From Ligula intestinalis (taxonomy: Eukaryota > Platyhelminthes > Cestoda > Diphyllobothriidea > Diphyllobothriidae): a stretch of DNA of 64,000 nt. The notes under the pieces were generated by a model. That model ran no database searches. It was not told the DNA's origin and saw only the letters and a list, made by a program, of their open reading frames with translations. The translations under genes and the position numbers were made by a program. The stretch is taken from NCBI GenBank assembly GCA_036362985.1, contig JAYGXS010000007.1, positions 7,732,760-7,796,759 on the forward strand, read 5' to 3'. This document shows positions 1-11,419 of this stretch, piece after piece (the stretch's first letter is position 1; every line of letters begins with the position of its first letter).

Positions 1-31
1 GGGTGGCTGTGTTGTCTAAAGGAGAGATCGT

Positions 32-1183
32 TGACTACAGAAGTTTCCCCAAGTCAAGAAGTCAGTAAGACCAAATAGATAGGACAGTGTACTGTGAAAA
101 GGAGCTAACAAAAGACTCTGCAGAAACAAGCTGCGCACTGTGAATAAGCCCGTTGACGTGTCGTCTGTGCGTCCGCGCAGAGGTTACGGGATCTGGGGGC
201 GCCCGTCAGCCAATCAGCAGAAGGTCATAGCTCGCGAGAGGAAAGGCTAGACATTAAAAGAACCTTGAGACATCACGCGACGGCCACGCCTGCATTGTTT
301 GCGGGCAAAGGCCTCATGAGTCACACTGGGTGCTTTAGAGAATTGGCCGTGAGAGCGCGGCCAGTGGAGAGTCACTTGTGGGCCCGCAGCCGGGTATGCG
401 ATAAAGGTGCCAGCGCAAGGCCAATCGCAGGACCGCTACAGTGCCAGCTATCGGGGACGTGCGGGTGGCCTTGAGAAAAATCTACAACTAATTCCACCTT
501 GATTGGCCCTGTCTGCCGATTTTACGTGCTTCACGGCTTCTCACCACAACTGCCTTCGCGTATACAGTGTGCTCCACAGTAGACTGTCCTCCGATGTCCA
601 TCCGCCCGTGGGTTCGCAGTCTCCTGTTTGCTCACTGTAATACGCGACAGAAATGCCGGCTGGGCATTGATGTTATTGGGCTGAAGAGCCGTCCACAAGG
701 TGCCCATTTGGTATTGGTTGGGTGCTTACTGAGGCTGAAACGGCTGGTATCTCCAGTAGTCGACACCTCACCCCCACACACTCCCATATCCACGGAGACG
801 GGATCCTCCATGCATTCACGGCAGTCGCTGAAAAACACAGACCAACTGCGTCATGCCGCAGTCCAGGCTCCGCAGGTGTGTCACGCCCACATGCACGCCG
901 CCCACGCCGTGCGTCGAGCAAACCAGACGACCACTCCTATAGCGGGGGCAGTGGTCATAGTCGAGATGAGTATAGAGTGTCTGCTCGCATACTATACGCT
1001 AGGAATATTCTGAAAAGACCGAAGCCATATAAATATGCCGGAGTGGACAAGCAAAAGGACGACTCAGCAGACCCAGCACGCCACACAGTCTTTGTGTACT
1101 GTTGAATACAGCCATTGCCTATCAGAACCGCTCTCTTGCCATCTTCTGCCTATTAATTGGCTTCGAAATACTGGGCTATAACA
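32..1183 (+). mobile_element. LTR-like sequence with TATA box and PBS-like junction (tentative)
   Basis: The stretch begins TGACTACAG and ends GGGCTATAACA, followed directly by ACTGGCGACG, which resembles an LTR 3' end plus a tRNA primer-binding site of Ty3/gypsy type. A TATA-like TATAAATA lies at 1028-1035, and a CCAAT-type motif near 210. The opening bases resemble those at about 6146-6210, suggesting a dispersed family. No gag or pol reading frame follows, so at best this is a solo or wrecked LTR. The 5' boundary is a guess and no target duplication could be shown. Confidence 0.3.
455..520 (+). repeat. Inverted repeat arm, partner at 1598-1665
   Basis: The segment running from GACGTGCGGGTGGCCTT to GATTGGCCCTGTCTG reappears in reverse complement at 1598-1665, with scattered mismatches and small indels. 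Both copies carry an ATTGGCCCTGTCTG block. The pair brackets the LTR-like 3' end, so it may be two opposite insertions of one repeat or a rearranged element. Confidence 0.6.
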
Positions 1184-1597
1184 ACTGGCGACGCGCCTTG
1201 GCGACCAGGTAGTGCAGATTTGGTCATAAACCGTGCAGGCGTTAACACTGGTAGACAGTGTTGTAATGGGTTCCCAGGCTAGATTTCTGCCGCCCAGTCT
1301 CCTTGTGTCAGCTCGTCAAGGAGAACAACGAACAAGGTCGTAACGGACAGGAAGTAATTTATTGTGTCCCTTGACAGGGACTATATAATATGGCAGATTA
1401 TAGATGCGACCAATCAGATTGTGCCCTCATTCGCCTAGGGGCTTGATTGGCCATCTGGCCCCTTGGTCCTAGCCGCATTGGGTGACCTCGCAGGGGCGTG
1501 CGCACGACTTCATCCTAGCCGGCTGGTGTCACCTCTGAAGGCAGGCCGCCGACTTGGCCTGAAAGTCCACTCGGACTGCCTGTAAGGAAGAATCACA

Positions 1598-1665
1598 ACA
1601 GACAGGGCCAATCAATGAGAACCAAGTTGTAGATTGTTCCTAAGGCCACCCGCACGTCTCTCATA
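1598..1665 (-). repeat. Inverted repeat arm, partner at 455-520
   Basis: This is the reverse-complement partner of 455-520. Between 1280 and 1600 lie CCAAT-like motifs and an AT-rich TATATAATATGG string, typical of a dispersed promoter-bearing repeat, but there is no reading frame. Confidence 0.55.
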
Positions 1666-3170
1666 GGTGGTAGAGTCGTCTGTATGTGAAAATTAACTGA
1701 AATGTCAACTGAACGATTAGGGCGCTAACAATTGGGGGAGAATGATTCATCACACCACCCCAAAAGCCGGTTTGCCACCCTGTCATTAGAGCACACTGGC
1801 GTGTCAGGGCAGGCTTGTGCCCAGTGTGTCAATAGGCGTGAAGTCATTACTGGCCGCCAAATCACACGCGTATCATGTAAATAATTTAAGTAGGACTTCT
1901 AAGAGGGATGTATATCCAGGACGCTTGAGTAGCCTTTAGGGCGCCGGACGCCTGTACGACCTCCTTAGTGAACACAATTGATAACTAGGCGTGTAATACA
2001 GGAAGGCCAGCAATACGGTTGGGTAGTTTGATGGACTGGAAAGGAGGCTAACGCGTTAGCAATGGAATGATATCTATATTCCCACCGTCATCGTCTGACA
2101 CGTCAGGCTACGCTAATCCGATGCACTGGGTTCGTTAAAAATAGCATCCGCTGGCGTGCTCAACTTTACAGTACAGATATCAGTGTAAACATTCCCTAGT
2201 AATAATATGGTGTTCACCCGGACCACTATTGTACCCAAGAAAACCTTCCAACCTAGAAGATACGTGTTAAGTAAACAGTTGAAACGTCTGTTGCACTATA
2301 GATGCTTTTTCAGGTTAGCTAACCTTCAATAACTTCACGGAGGGATATTATAGGAATTAGGGCTAATACGGTTAACCCTAACAGCTACAATCTTCCAGGC
2401 CCGCTTCCTTAGGCGATAATAGAGAAGTCATGGGAAGGCCAAAGTAGGAGGAACAATATATTGTGTTCAGAAGAGTTAGTGGAATGTTCCCACTCCGTCT
2501 GGCATGGCGTTCGGTCGCGAGAGAGCGCGGCTACGTCGCGTCCATCTCTCAGGGAACGGAATCCCAAGTCACATCTAGCGGCCGTAATCTCGGGTTCCCT
2601 TTGTGTCAGGTACCTTGATAGTGATTTGACTGCGCAAATTGGCCGCAGTGTGGACGTGTGTTCGTGAGTGGTTCAGCCCATTGAGCGAGAGCAGACAGGG
2701 TGCCGGCAATTAGCGCCTAACCGCAGGCGGCATTAGGCGCGCAGGCCAAAGGCACCATGCGTCCGCTGTTGGATTCCAAGTAGCTGCTAGGGCTACTGAT
2801 CTTATTTCTCATAAGTGATCCGGAGAGCTCGTGATTTTCACGTGGACATACAGTGGATTGCCTAATTCATGAAAACTGAAGGTTGAAATTTGAAGAGGTA
2901 GTTTAACACACAGTTGAGGTTGCTCATTTTTTTCCTTGACTTGACGTCAGGTGCGAACATAGTTCTACTTGTGCTTTTTCATTCACTCGCTTGTGTTGTG
3001 TGCGGTTGATGACTGGCAGACGGAGAGGCAATGGCTCCCTAATGCAGCCTTTATGGCGCTTCCACCCTGCTGGGATTCGAACCTTCCCTTCTTTACTGTG
3101 TTTTTTGCTAGTGATGGTGTACAGTGTCAGGGCCTACGCCCTCTTCCGTCTCCAGTCTTCATAATTTTGT
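1666..3170. other. No recognisable gene; unclassified sequence
   Basis: Only short open frames with no recognisable domain occur here. I see no tandem repeat, inverted repeat or protein similarity. Confidence 0.5.
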
Positions 3171-3179
3171 CTTGACATC

Positions 3180-3265
3180 GGACCCAGGTAGGGAAGGGGA
3201 GAGAGTGTGGTAGATGACACGCAAGTCTGCCATCACTTAAAACTAATTCACGCCTAAGTCAAGTT
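3180..3265 (+). repeat. Interspersed repeat R2 copy
   Basis: The block reading roughly AAGTCTGCCATCACTTAAAACTAATTCACGC matches 11500-11560 (+) and, in reverse complement, about 36330-36400, 39100-39240 and 63370-63470. These copies share an AGATG-GCAAGTCTGCTATCA core. The family is unclassified. Confidence 0.55.
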
Positions 3266-3484
3266 GATATGATCTAATATCACGTGCTATTTTGGAGCTT
3301 TGCAAAATCCAGAAATTAACGAAGCCGTAGGTTCTCAGTTATGTAGGAACACCATCGAAGCTACGCCACGAATGACTTGTGTTACTAAAGCACATTTCTT
3401 ACCACCCGTGTTCTACTATAGCATGATTCATATCCTGATAGGCACTGGTCAAAAATCAGCAACAGCGTTCAGGTCAGGTCAGGT

Positions 3485-3830
3485 TTTATTGAGGGAAATA
3501 TAGGCAAATACCTTTGAACTCCCTATTGGTTCAGGAGATTTTTACAATGCATTTGTTTTGCAGAACATTTCAGAACAGTGGCGTTACCAGTAATTTAAAT
3601 TTGGGTAAGGGATGGCTGACAATGAAAAATATCCTTAGGCATTGCTCAGAAGTCTAGGGGTTTGAATGCCATTTGAGAGATTTACGGCGAAAAACTGTCG
3701 CCCGTGTCGTTTGGGGTACAGGAGGGGGGGGGGGTGCAGATTATATTCGAAGCGGATGGCCTGTGCTAAGAGTGTTTGAAGCATGTCAGAGAGAGTCCAT
3801 CGCGGCTTTCGCCACAATACTATGGTTACC
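3485..3830 (+). repeat. Interspersed repeat R6 copy (partner 22480-22830, opposite strand)
   Basis: Blocks GGGAAATATAGG, ATACCTTTGA, CAGAACAT, GTGGCGTT, TCCTTAGGCAT, TTTGAATGCCATTTG and AAAAACTG occur in the same order in the reverse complement of 22480-22830. Identity is patchy. A run of G lies at 3723-3732. No reading frame supports a gene. Confidence 0.6.
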
Positions 3831-4344
3831 ACGAAAAGAATTTTGCGGAGGTCACGCGAACCTCATCGAGTGTCGGCGATGTGCCCATCGTGCAACCTTG
3901 TTGGTTTGACGACTCTGCCTACTAATTGACAGAAGAAATGTAATTGGTAGTTTTCTCAACAAACAAATTACTGAAAAGTAGCAAGTAGTATGTTTTTAAG
4001 ATGTGATCATTCCGCAATTTGCTTTCGGCAACTGGCAGTTTATTTTCGGGGACTCAGTTGCTATTTGGTCTAACTTAATCGTGTCTTAAACATGTCTAAA
4101 AATGTGTCTGGCTTAATCGTAAACGTGTGCTCAGATGGCGACCTGACAATGTCCGCGGGCAGAGCATTCTATGCCTGAATTGGGAAAACTTTTACAAATC
4201 CGCGCAGCCTCGGATCATAACGTTGGGGGGACTCGAAGCTTGCTATTCTTGTTCATCTTAACGAACAGATTACTGAAAATCAGTGAGTAGTATGTTTATA
4301 TACATATATGAGAAGGTAAGGCGATCATGGGAACCAAAGGTTTA

Positions 4345-4390
4345 TCGTCCTGACGTTTCGGAATCATACAAGCTTCCATTGTCAAAGGTA
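4345..4390 (-). ncRNA. Hammerhead-like motif, degenerate (class I)
   Basis: Read on the minus strand, the core is TTGACAA, then a hairpin with GGAA/TTCC arms, then GAAAC and GTC. Stem I can form CCU with AGG. The canonical core CUGANGA is changed at two positions, so self-cleavage is doubtful. Hammerhead ribozymes are known in Penelope-like element terminal repeats, and this one lies just past the 3' end of a LINE fragment, so it probably marks an adjoining PLE remnant. Confidence 0.5.
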
Positions 4391-4399
4391 ATAGTCACA

Positions 4400-5190
4400 C
4401 GAATTGTCGCAGTATTTGAGGGTAACATCATATACATATATATAATTGAAGTCTCGCCAGGCATAATTTTAGCGGGCATTTCGGGTATGCAAAGCTCAAT
4501 TTCTCTTGAATGCATCCACAGATGGGGCAATACAATATCCTCGGGGAGAGCATTCCAAGCATTACCAAAGAAGAACATGCGTGTGTCTAGTCTGGCCCCT
4601 GTTATGCGTAGTTTGAAGAGATGCCCTCTTAAGTTCGTTGTTGTTGCTAACTCGAAGAAGTCGCCAGGTAGAAGACTGCAGTCCATCCCGCGCATTATAC
4701 GAAATGCTTGTATCAGATCGCCACGTAGCTGCCTGTAATTTAGCGGAAATAGATCGAGATTAGCTTAACATATTTCTTAAGGTAAAAGGCTCTGAGTGTA
4801 ACCAGTTTGGTCGCGCGCCTTAGGACCTTCTCGAGGGAATTTATGTCTTTCGCGGTCCAGGGTTTCCATGCTTGGATTGCGAACTCCAACTTTGGCTGCA
4901 CAAATGTTCCAAAGACCTTAGCAAAGCAGTCTTTATCGATGGCCCAGAAAGCCCTTTTGACAAGATACAGGACGGACATCGCAGACTTGGCTACTTTTGC
5001 GCAGTGCAGCGAGGGCTTGAGAGACGTAGAGATCCATACTCACAAATCCTTCTGCACGTCCACTTCTTGCAGTTGAATGCCATTTAGGCTGTAAACCATG
5101 GGTTTCCGAGAGCTGAGTCAGCCAACTCGTAGGATACGGCATTTGTTCTCGTTAAACGGCAAAAGCCAGTCTTGAGACCAAGTTTGATGT
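4400..5190 (-). mobile_element. Non-LTR retrotransposon (CR1/jockey-like) RT C-terminal fragment
   Basis: On the minus strand the reading begins near 5190 with WLLPFNENKCRILRVG. It continues through VYSLNGIQLQEVDVQKDL, the LKPSLHCAKVAKSAMSVLY segment, FVQPKLEFAIQAWKPW and LEKVLRRATKLV, and then the tail that ends near WNALPE. This order is the post-palm end of LINE reverse transcriptases. The frame is broken near 4740, where the LNL..YRRLRGDLI part resumes in another frame, and by stops near 5050 and 5090. The RT active site is absent. A further scrap of the same tail may lie at 4130-4240. It is a dead 5'-truncated copy. Confidence 0.8.
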
Positions 5191-5348
5191 TAATGTATGT
5201 TAATGTTAATGTTTGCCAGTGTTATTTCGAAAATTGAATCCAGATTAAATAAGAAAAATTATGCAACTGCTGCATAATACTCATATTAGGTGGTTTCAAA
5301 TGCCTTTAAAAACACGCCCGCAATGTTTGTCTATGTGTTCCTGAAGTA

Positions 5349-5871
5349 CAGTAGTCGCCGGTTATTAAGCACATGGTTAATAGGCCCAGCCGCATATTAT
5401 GCGCAAATCAGGACGGAATTTTACGTAGCGTAATCCGACGGCTAATGAGCCCAGTCGCCGGCTACAAAGCCCAGTTTGCCAACAGGATAGAGTGAGATTC
5501 TCATCTCTGTGCATGCGCAACGCGGTCTACGGGCATCAGATTTCACAAAATTCGACGATTTCTGGTGCCTGAAGAAGAACATCAAAGAGCACTTGCGAGT
5601 GAATTTTCCTCCAAAACAACTGACACTATTCCACTTTTTTTTAAATGTTTCTCAAATCATTTTTGTTTTTGTTATTACGTAAAATATAGACAAACAGCAT
5701 TCTTTTCTTGTACACAACCAAGCTCTACACATAATACAGTACGTATGAAATGTATAGTGCCTTTCCTGCGTTTGCTAATTAAGAACTAGGACTCTCCGGT
5801 TAGTGCAGCAGCCGCTTATTAAACCCACTTTGGTCTGGGCCAGAGGTAGGCCTAATAACCGGCGACTACTC
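5349..5871. mobile_element. pogo/Tigger-like MITE with TA target duplication
   Basis: The left end reads CAGTAGTCGCCGGTTATTA and the right end is its inverse, TAATAACCGGCGACTACTC, with one terminal mismatch. Both ends abut TA dinucleotides (5347-5348 and 5872-5873), as for Tc1/mariner-pogo elements. Subterminal repeats of GCTTATTAA and GGCCCAG type lie inside both ends. At 523 bp it is too short to encode a transposase, and only a short fragment around 5540-5640 is open. It is a non-autonomous element mobilised in trans. Confidence 0.75.
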
Positions 5872-5873
5872 TA

Positions 5874-7755
5874 AATGCTGGGAAATTGCGCGCCTTTTTG
5901 AAAAAATTATGCATTTTTCTGCTTAAGCATACTCTCTTGACTTTCAGGTTGAGCACACGTGTAGGCGGATCAAGGTAATATTCCTGCTGATTGACGGTTC
6001 TATGATTGTATCCAGCCTGATTAAGCTACCGATAAGCTGACTATTCGCCAGAATGTATTGTTTGACCTGTTTTACTCCGCGTTCAATGATAGGGATCAGT
6101 GTCGCGGCATTTCGTCTGCGTATGTAGAAGTGTCGCAAGTTATGATGTTGACAAACAGAAGGTTCCCCCAAATCACAAGTCAAGCAAGACAGTGCCGGAG
6201 GACAGAAGTTTTACTGCCGGAAAATAGAGAATACACACCCAGAGTTATGAGCGCCAAGTCAGTACGCCAAAATGTCTGTTTGGTGCTGTAGAGCCGAGAA
6301 TTCTAGGCCGCGCACTCAGCCATGTGGACATGCGCGCATCCATTGGCTGGAGCTAACGTGTGCACAGAGCCGCGACAAGCGGAGGAGCAGAGGACAAGTA
6401 GGACATCGCGGGGCCTCTCGTAGCTGTTGGGAGACACAGCGCGTAGGCCTTGTGCTGGCGCGCGTAGACACTGAACATGCGCGGCTTTGGGCAACAAAGC
6501 CTGCGTGAGTCAGCGAGTCAGGCTTCCACAGAAGTATCTTACATCGGTACTCTGACAAAGCCATAAGACCCATTTACCGTCAATTCATGAGCCCGGGTTC
6601 CGGATCGAAGTCGATCTTCTCAGCAGGCGTATCGCAAGTGCCACTTGGGAACCCATGAGCAACGACACTGTACATGCTCGCCTTTTCTGCGGGTGTCAAG
6701 CTGCTGGCCTGCAAGTGACTGTCCGCCACACGTTGATTCATCGCGCCTTCGCCCGCAGGCCTTGCGCGTTCTCACTGCCCGTCTCAACGTCGAGCCATTA
6801 CCGCGAGTCTTGGCATTAGCCCCGCTAGAACACGAGCCAGCTGGAATACACAATTTCCTGATTGGCAACGGTAACGAAGCATACGCGGAGCTTCCGGCAA
6901 GCTCAGACGCTGCAGACGTGGCGCTGTGGCTGGCGGCCCTTCGCTCCTCTGGCAGTTGAAATCCCCTTGCCTTTTCTCCATTTCCTTCTGTACAAGAAAC
7001 TCTTCGTTTCACACTCATGGTTACTCTTCTCCTAAGGAACCGTGTGTGAAATTGCAGCTGCAAAATTTTAACTTCTAATACCCCCTGCGATATATCCTCA
7101 CCTATGAGATGGTCATGATTGTGCATACAACGTCCTGCATAGCTAGTCTCGCTGATTTATATTGGGGTTTCCTCTTCCAGCGACAGATACCTTTACGGCA
7201 CAGACATCGTCGCAGTAATTGCACCACTCAACTGCAGTATTTGCGGATCTACTATTAAACTTAAGCACTTCTTTCAACCGTATTCCATTGCTCCAGCGAT
7301 AACCTAGCTCCGAAATTTCATGGAAAACCAACTTTAAGCGGTGTCTTCCGTTCATACCCGAAGGCTAGAAGAATTCATATTCCTTTCTTACTAGTCAGAC
7401 TGCTCGGTGAACCTTTCCTGTTACCTTTTATACCGGCGAATACTGTACAAAATCACCGGTCCATTGCTGTTGTGACAAGACCATATCATAACGCCGTTTT
7501 GCACCATGCACCACTACAGCAGAAAGTCCTCGTAATAATGTACAAGAGAATGCTGAAGTGGGAACAAAAATAAAGGTAAGAAGCACTTTCTATTAGCAAC
7601 AGATAGTATCCAGTAGGTTAAAAATATAAATTATGATTGGTCGATTAGGCGACTACGTGATGACGGTATTTGTAATGGTACAAGTTACTGCATTCAATTC
7701 ATGTAAACACTAAAGTGTTTGTGTTGAAATGTAAGCATCCCAAGTAATAATGATT
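5874..7755. other. Intergenic; LTR-like scrap at 6146-6560, otherwise nothing recognised
   Basis: The segment from about 6146 begins TGTTGACAAACAGAAGGTTCCCCC and resembles the start of the LTR-like stretch at the left edge. The GC-rich part 6300-6560 contains CCATTGGCTGG. Short open frames on both strands across 6620-7126 carry no recognisable domain. The remainder to 7755 shows no gene. Confidence 0.4.
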
Positions 7756-8321
7756 GAAGTTCAATAGGTTCTTCAGGAAAGAGAATTTTTATTTTGTGAA
7801 TTTTCGAAGCTGGAGACCCCGCTTCTTCTCCAGACATAGGGAAAAGTGAATGCAAAAACAACTAACAGTTAACATTTTAAATCGTAGGAAAATCAATAAT
7901 GCAGTGGCATGGGCTGCTGCAGTGTGTTTCTTTCTGTTCGGATAGGTTCGCGTCTCGCCCATTTCTGTTTGAGACTTTTGTACGAACAGTCCAACTCGAC
8001 ATGTCTGTTGATGCATGAAGTGTCCAATTGTATCGCTTCTAGGAATTTACGTCCTTTCTTGGAAAAACAGGTAGCGACAATACGACTTTTCCCATGTGAA
8101 CTTGTGTTCAGTGTCTAAGCAATGCATGGTGACTTCAGAATGATGGTCTAGTCTGTTTACCGCTAATTGATGCTCATGAATGCGCACAGAGGCGGGTCTT
8201 CCGGTCTGGCCGCAATAAATCACATCACATGATCCACATGTGATTTTATAGACAACTTCTTTCCTGTCTAAAAAAGTTCACCCTATCCTTAAAATGAACC
8301 AATTTAGTGCGTAATGTCGCT
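7756..8321 (-). repeat. Left arm of a ~566-bp PLE inverted duplication
   Basis: This arm pairs with 8837-9404. Both arms encode the same GIY-YIG domain and its trailing sequence, and both end together at the outer block GAAGTTCAATAGG and its inverse. The spacer of 515 bp contains only the upstream RT thumb part of the minus copy. Confidence 0.9.
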
Positions 8322-8836
8322 GTTGGTTTATCGGCTACCCGTATGTGATGCTTCCTCAAATGTCTGGCAACAAGTTTGGAGACGTTTTTGATGTAAGGAA
8401 GGCTACGCCAGGTATATGACGTCTGACTGATATTGCCTGAATCTTTTTGCTTTGAGGATTGTTGTCTCACACAGCGACGTATGAATTCTCATGGATAACC
8501 GTTTTGGGAGAATAATTCAAATCGGTAATTCATTTCTTTCTGGTAGCCTTGTTTGTCCGAGCAGTGCGTTTTGGCTCGATTTAACCGACTGTTGACAGTG
8601 CTTCTTTTATGAGAGATAGGATGGTTGCTCTCAAAGTTAAGAACGACTTTGGCAAACATTTCCTTGCGGTAAACAGTTGTGCGTAATGCTCCATTGAATC
8701 ATTGTTGTACTAGGACATCATGGAACGGGAGCTTAGCGTCTGATTCTTTTTCGAGTGTGAATTTTATTCCTGGAAGTGTTGCCTTGAGTATGTTGTGTAA
8801 ATGTTCCAGTTAATCCTTCCTCACGATAACGATAAA
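7756..8836 (-). mobile_element. Penelope-like element fragment: RT thumb plus GIY-YIG endonuclease
   Basis: Minus-strand reading from 8850 gives VAFIVIVRKD, then LPFHDVLVQQ, VYRKEMFAKVV, SNHPISHKRS, ELFSQNGYP and EFIRRCVRQQ, the usual PLE order after the RT palm. The endonuclease follows: EVVYKITCGSCDVIYCGQTGRPASVRIHEH shows the GIY-YIG-type tyrosines, the glycine and the arginine helix. The frame shifts near 8250-8270 and again near 8090, and there are stop codons, so it is inactive. The RT active-site palm is missing. The 3' two-thirds is duplicated in inverse at 8837-9404. Confidence 0.88.
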
Positions 8837-9404
8837 AGCGACATTACACACTAAATTGGTTCATTCTAAGGATAGGGTGAACTATTAAGACAGGAAAGAA
8901 GTTGTCTATAAAATCACATGCAGATCACGTGATGCGGTTTATTGCGGCCAGCCCGGAAGACCTGCCTCTGTGCGCATTCATGAGCATCAATTAGCGGTAA
9001 ACAGACTAGATCGTCATTCTGAAGTCTCCATGCATTACGTAGACACTGAACACAAGTTCGCATGGGAAAAAACCCGCATTGTCGCTACCTGTTTTTCCAA
9101 GAAAGGACGTGAATTCCTAGAAGCGATACATTCGGACACTTCATGCGTCAACAGACATGTCGAGTTGGACTGTTCGTACAAAGGTCTCAAACAGAAATGG
9201 GCGAGACGCGAACCTATCCGAACAGAAAGAAACACACTGCAGCAGCCCATGCCACCGCATTATTGATTTTCCTACGATTAAAAATGTTAACTGTATGTTG
9301 TTTTTTGCATTCACTGTTCCCTATGTCTGAAGAGGAAGCGGGGTCTCCAGCTTCGAAAATTCACAAAATATAAATTCTCTTTCCCGAAGAACCTATTGAA
9401 CTTC
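8837..9404 (+). mobile_element. Penelope-like GIY-YIG endonuclease fragment, inverted duplicate
   Basis: Plus-strand reading gives LVHSKDRVNY, a stop, then DRKEVVYKITCRSRDAVYCGQPGRPASVRIHEHQLAVNRLD and on to about 9266. The GIY-YIG tyrosines and arginine are visible, and the CGQT glycine-threonine step has become CGQP. It is the same sequence as the minus-strand copy at 7756-8321 and starts abruptly inside the element at AGCGACATTAC. It therefore arose by inverted duplication or by an opposite 5'-truncated insertion. Confidence 0.88.
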
Positions 9405-10905
9405 TACTTGAATGTTTGTTTACTAGCACCTTCATTCGCATAAGTGTGAAAACAAACATTTGTCAAAATTCGCGAAAATTATGGAAATTTCCATGACATC
9501 AACGAAACAAACTTGTGATTGGTGCATGCAGCTAGCTCGTGACCTTCACGCCGGCATGAACATACGTGTGCGTGAGAAAATATAAACAGCACCTGTGCAC
9601 ATCTGCTTGCCGGTTTACATTATTAGAAAGAAATAAATCTTAGTTGACAGAAGCCGTTAATAATAAGGCAACTACATAATCGTTCACAGATCAGTCGGTG
9701 TGTCTCACGTGGAAGCTGATTGCCCTTGAATTGTGTGGCAGAATGTCGGCTGCAATTAATCGGCATGGAGGACTGCTCCCGACACGACGACACGGGCCTA
9801 TACCTGTGACCTAAATTATTAAATAAAACCTTTGGAGTTGTGATCTCCTGGTCTGGTTCCGTATGGGACCAGAAGAATTGAGACGGGAGGAATAGTGTAT
9901 TGTTGTACAGAAGCATTGTAGAATGGGTTTAAAAACCTTGACAGTCAGACAAACGCACAACCACCCACCAGGGGACGGGTGTGTAAAGTACGGTGAGTGA
10001 GGTTCTGTGTGAGCCGGCCTTGAAGGTGATTGGTCAGACAGGAGTAAGGAAGGTAGACACTGGTGATTGCATACTTGCAAGCAGCCGCGTGCATGCCTGC
10101 ATTCGGGGTTGGGTCACTACGGACCACTGAACATACCCATCGCTCTGTGATGATATACAGAAGAAAGTAATGTTAGTTTGTGTAGCGACAACCAAACCCA
10201 TTGTCGGACACCTCCTTCCCCTCCTTCAACCCCTGATAGGAATAGACCATAACCCCCTGATCTCCATAGAGCCTCAAACCTCTCCGCCCGTACTAACTGA
10301 TTATTATATTTTGACATTTTTCTTACTGGAATCTTCCTTGTAATGTTGTTATGATGAATAATCGAAAACGTATGTCCGATAAACTTGACTCCTTATAAAC
10401 TATATGCATTCACAGCACAGTGTTTTTTCACACCAATACTCTTGGGTTGTTGGTCAGTATCCCAAAATTCCAACCTAATGCCATACCATTTGCGCCCCCA
10501 CCTGTACTCACCCCCTAGGGAGCCACCCGATGGTTTGAAACGACGCTCCGGAGACCACCAACACAAACATGGCAACAACATCACCTCGCCTAACTGATTC
10601 AGCTTCATATTTGTGATGACAGAACTTAACTAGCACAAATAGGACCGAAATATGTCTGGAATGGCTAACGTTTGCCTTCCTGCCACCGTCTTAGTTCTAC
10701 TGATACTGTTAGGAAGGGAGCAGTTATCTGGTCTTGGAAACTAGGAATCAATGTGTCCTCTGCTGTTTCCGGTTTTTGGTAGCGTGTCGCTATCTTATTC
10801 AGAAGTGCCTGCTGCCAGGCAGCCTCTAACCCTCTTCTTGTCTCCATGACACACCCACTGAATTTTCATCCGCACCATTTCCCTTCTTATTTATGTGGAA
10901 ACCTA
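9405..10905. other. No gene recognised; LTR-like promoter and polyA motifs at 9540-9840
   Basis: A TATA-like ATATAAACAG lies near 9579. Two polyadenylation-like AATAAA strings follow near 9632 and 9823, with GT-rich sequence after the second. That layout resembles an LTR or a short transcription unit, but no coding frame, terminal repeat or primer site could be tied to it. The rest to 10905 shows only short open frames. Confidence 0.3.
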
Positions 10906-10909
10906 GCAC

Positions 10910-11370
10910 TCCAGGTGCGACCAAGCGCGCATATGGCACGCGTAGTTAAACTAGTTAGATTTTTGTTGCGCGGATCCAAGGTGTGTGGAATGTGTAGATA
11001 AGGTGATTAGATCTTCGGTGCATGGATAAGACTGTGTGGCACACGTAGATATGTTAGTTATATTTTGGTGCGAGACCGGACGTGTGTGTTACGCACAGAT
11101 AAGGTGGTTAGATTTTCGGTGCACGGACCAAGCGCGTGTGTGGCATGCGTAGATAAGCTTGGTAGATTTTTGGTGCATGGACCAAACGCGTGTGTGGCAC
11201 GCGTAGATAACGTGGTTAGATTTTTGGTGTATGGATCAGACGTGTGTAGCACGCGTAGATAAGCTAGATACATTTTCACTGCACGGTGCAGACGCGTGTG
11301 GCAGGCGAAGATAAGCTATTTCGATGTTAAGTGCGCGGACCAGGCATTTGCGGTGCGCGTAGACGGGTTG
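10910..11370 (+). repeat. Minisatellite, ~50-54-bp unit, about eight copies
   Basis: Each unit carries GTAGATAA..GGTTAGATTTTTGGTGCATGGACCA..CGCGTGTGTGGCACGC with variants. AGAT anchors at 11047, 11097, 11151, 11205 and 11257 give spacings of 50, 54, 54 and 52 bp. The outer units are more diverged. Because the unit is sometimes a multiple of three, short repetitive peptides appear on both strands, but nothing suggests they are translated. Confidence 0.85.
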
Positions 11371-11419
11371 TTTAGCCTCATCAACCATTGCACTTGATCC
11401 CACACACATTTTTGTGTCC

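Noticed and set aside
567..1105. Overlapping open frames of 127-148 codons at the left edge
   Set aside because: No domain, overlapping in several frames on both strands, and located in LTR-like repeat sequence.
4283..4738. 151-codon plus-strand frame
   Set aside because: It is the shadow of the LINE RT tail encoded on the other strand.
8970..9266. Intact host protein of 98 residues
   Set aside because: It is the C-terminal part of a PLE GIY-YIG endonuclease duplicated in inverse next door.
10910..11370. CRISPR-like array
   Set aside because: Units are contiguous and diverged, with no unique spacers, and the sequence is eukaryotic.
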